From: Micromonospora halophytica
Lineage (GTDB): Bacteria > Actinomycetota > Actinomycetes > Mycobacteriales > Micromonosporaceae
Assembly (NCBI RefSeq): GCF_900090245.1
Contig: NZ_FMDN01000010.1
Span: forward strand, 124,001-188,000
Direction: 5' to 3'
Length of the DNA stretch: 64,000 nt
The notes beneath the pieces are model-generated. The model searched no databases, was not told the DNA's origin, and was given only the letters and a program-made list of their open reading frames with translations. Both the position numbers and the translations under genes were made by a program. This document shows positions 62,957-64,000 of the stretch, piece by piece (the first letter of the stretch is position 1; every line of letters starts with the position of its first letter).

Positions 62957-64000
62957 GTGTCGAAGCTCGGCGTGCGTGGGTGGCTGCTGCTCGGGCTCGT
63001 CACCGTGGTCGTGCTGGCCGCCACCGGGGTGTGGAACCCGTTCCCGACGATGTGGGACTGGGTCGACCGCCGGAAGCCCATCTCCGAGCCGGACGTCATC
63101 TGGCAGCAGCGCATCGGCGGCACCCCGAAGAGCGTCACCATCGCCGGGGACACCGTCGTGGTCGAGCAGCGGACCCGGGTGGAGGCCCGCAGCCTGGCCA
63201 CCGGGGCGCAGCTGTGGGAACGCAAGGCCGACTGGGCGGCGGTGGCCGGCGGCGACAAGGACCCGGTCGTGGCCGTGGGCAAGCTCCTGGTCAGGGGGTA
63301 CGAACTGCTCGACCCCGCCACCGGGGTGGTCCGCCGTCGGGACGACGACGCGGTGGCCGTGTGGACGTACCGGAACATGCTGCTCGACGCGCGCTGCATC
63401 GAGCCGACCGACTGCACCCTCTCCGCGTGGGACCCGCGCGGCACGGCTCCGCTCTGGACGGCGTTCCTCCCCGGCGTGAGCACCGGCCTCTTCGCCGACA
63501 ACCCGGACCTGCTCGGCACCCGGCGGCTCACCGCCCCCCGGATCGACGCCGGGGCGGCCGGCCCGGAGGCCGCGCCGCCGCTGCTCGGCTTCCCGGTCGA
63601 CGGTCGGGTGCATGTGGTGGACACCGCCACCGGCCGGGTGGTGCAGAACGTCGAGCCCGGCCGGGACGAGCGGCTGGCCGTGATCGGCGGCCGGATGCTC
63701 CGGATCAGAGCCGTCTCCCGCGACGGCACCTGCCAGTACGCCGTCTCCGCCCGCGAACCGGCCACCGGGCAGGAGGTGTGGCGGCGGGCCGGGGTGAACC
63801 TGCGTACCGCCGACAGCGCCGGCTGCGTCCAGCGGGAGGACCCGCAGGGCGCCCGGAACGTGCTGATCGGGGTCGCCCCGGACGGCCGGGAGGCGGTCAT
63901 CGACGGGTACGACGGCCGGCTGCTCCTGGTCGACGCCGAGGGGGAGAAGCTGCTCGCCGTCGACGACCGGTACGCCCTGGTCCGCACCGCCGGCCGCAAG
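62957..64000 (+). CDS. PQQ-like beta-propeller membrane protein (partial)
   Basis: Runs off the window; 348 codons are visible. One N-terminal helix (WLLLGLVTVVVLAATGVW), then propeller-type repeats (VVVEQRTRVEARSLATGAQL; LDPATGVVRRRDDD; VVDTATGRVVQNVE; ISAREPATGQEVWRR-type) with two pairs of cysteines. It is similar in design to the protein at 56878. GTG 62957 is supported by the -10 hexamer 6 nt upstream. Confidence 0.75.
   Translation, partial: MSKLGVRGWLLLGLVTVVVLAATGVWNPFPTMWDWVDRRKPISEPDVIWQQRIGGTPKSVTIAGDTVVVEQRTRVEARSLATGAQLWERKADWAAVAGGDKDPVVAVGKLLVRGYELLDPATGVVRRRDDDAVAVWTYRNMLLDARCIEPTDCTLSAWDPRGTAPLWTAFLPGVSTGLFADNPDLLGTRRLTAPRIDAGAAGPEAAPPLLGFPVDGRVHVVDTATGRVVQNVEPGRDERLAVIGGRMLRIRAVSRDGTCQYAVSAREPATGQEVWRRAGVNLRTADSAGCVQREDPQGARNVLIGVAPDGREAVIDGYDGRLLLVDAEGEKLLAVDDRYALVRTAGRK

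Overview
The window is high-GC actinomycete DNA. GTG starts are common, many genes overlap by ATGA or GTGA, and Lsr2, CarD, ClpC, DUF397, DUF2510 and DUF3180 proteins are present. The gene order folP-folB-folK-DUF3180 ... nuoD-like ... panC-panD ... nadB-nadC-coaX-lysS-lsr2-clpC ... mutY ... disA-radA ... carD-ispD-ispF, together with two dispersed repeat families I associate with Micromonosporaceae, points to Micromonospora or a close relative. No tRNA, rRNA, CRISPR array, transposase, integrase or prophage gene was seen.

Layout. (1) 33-12649, almost all minus strand: a chromosomal type IV secretion-like locus. Read from its promoter end it encodes a VirB2-like two-helix protein, a PrgI/VirB3-like protein, an 18-codon coupling ORF, a VirB4-like ATPase, a VirB6/TrbL-like membrane protein, a VirB8-like single-pass protein and a VirB1-like lytic transglycosylase/M23 peptidase. 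A hypothetical gene, a plus-strand membrane protein, an FtsK/SpoIIIE-type protein with degenerate nucleotide-binding motifs and a membrane protein follow. No relaxase or integrase is visible. (2) 13006-17616: folate genes folP-folB-folK, DUF3180 and small membrane proteins. (3) 17658-21278: a quaternary-amine ABC importer whose binding protein looks circularly permuted. (4) 21447-25257: a membrane protein, a stand-alone NuoD paralogue and, overlapping it, an NDUFAF7/MidA-type methyltransferase. (5) 25533-34668: pantothenate/CoA (panC, panD, coaX) and NAD (nadB, nadC) synthesis, lysS and lsr2. (6) 35138-37669: clpC, preceded by a DnaA-box-like cluster and ended by a strong terminator. (7) 37843-44345: mutY, an ACT-domain protein, def, disA, radA and an LpqE-like lipoprotein. 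(8) 44487-48422: a compact phenolic-lipid type cluster (UbiA prenyltransferase, O-methyltransferase, acyl-CoA-dehydrogenase-fold enzyme, type III polyketide synthase) lying inside the otherwise conserved radA/lpqE-carD block. (9) 49649-52384: carD, ispD, ispF and a TPR membrane protein. (10) 52437-62790: tyrosine/homogentisate catabolism (hmgA, an unknown gene, fumarylacetoacetase, hppD, an Lrp-type regulator), interrupted by DUF397, SRPBCC, PQQ-propeller, hisC-like and two RDD genes. The last gene, 62957 onward, runs off the window.

The genes work together in several ways. folP/folB/folK are translationally coupled in one operon. panC/panD/coaX serve CoA synthesis and nadB/nadC serve NAD synthesis. 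hppD, hmgA and the fumarylacetoacetase convert 4-hydroxyphenylpyruvate to fumarate and acetoacetate. A repeated regulatory theme is a -10-like TANNNT hexamer placed 6-7 nt before a GTG/ATG start, typical of leaderless transcripts. I used it to choose starts for several genes, including disA, radA, coaX, ispF and folP.
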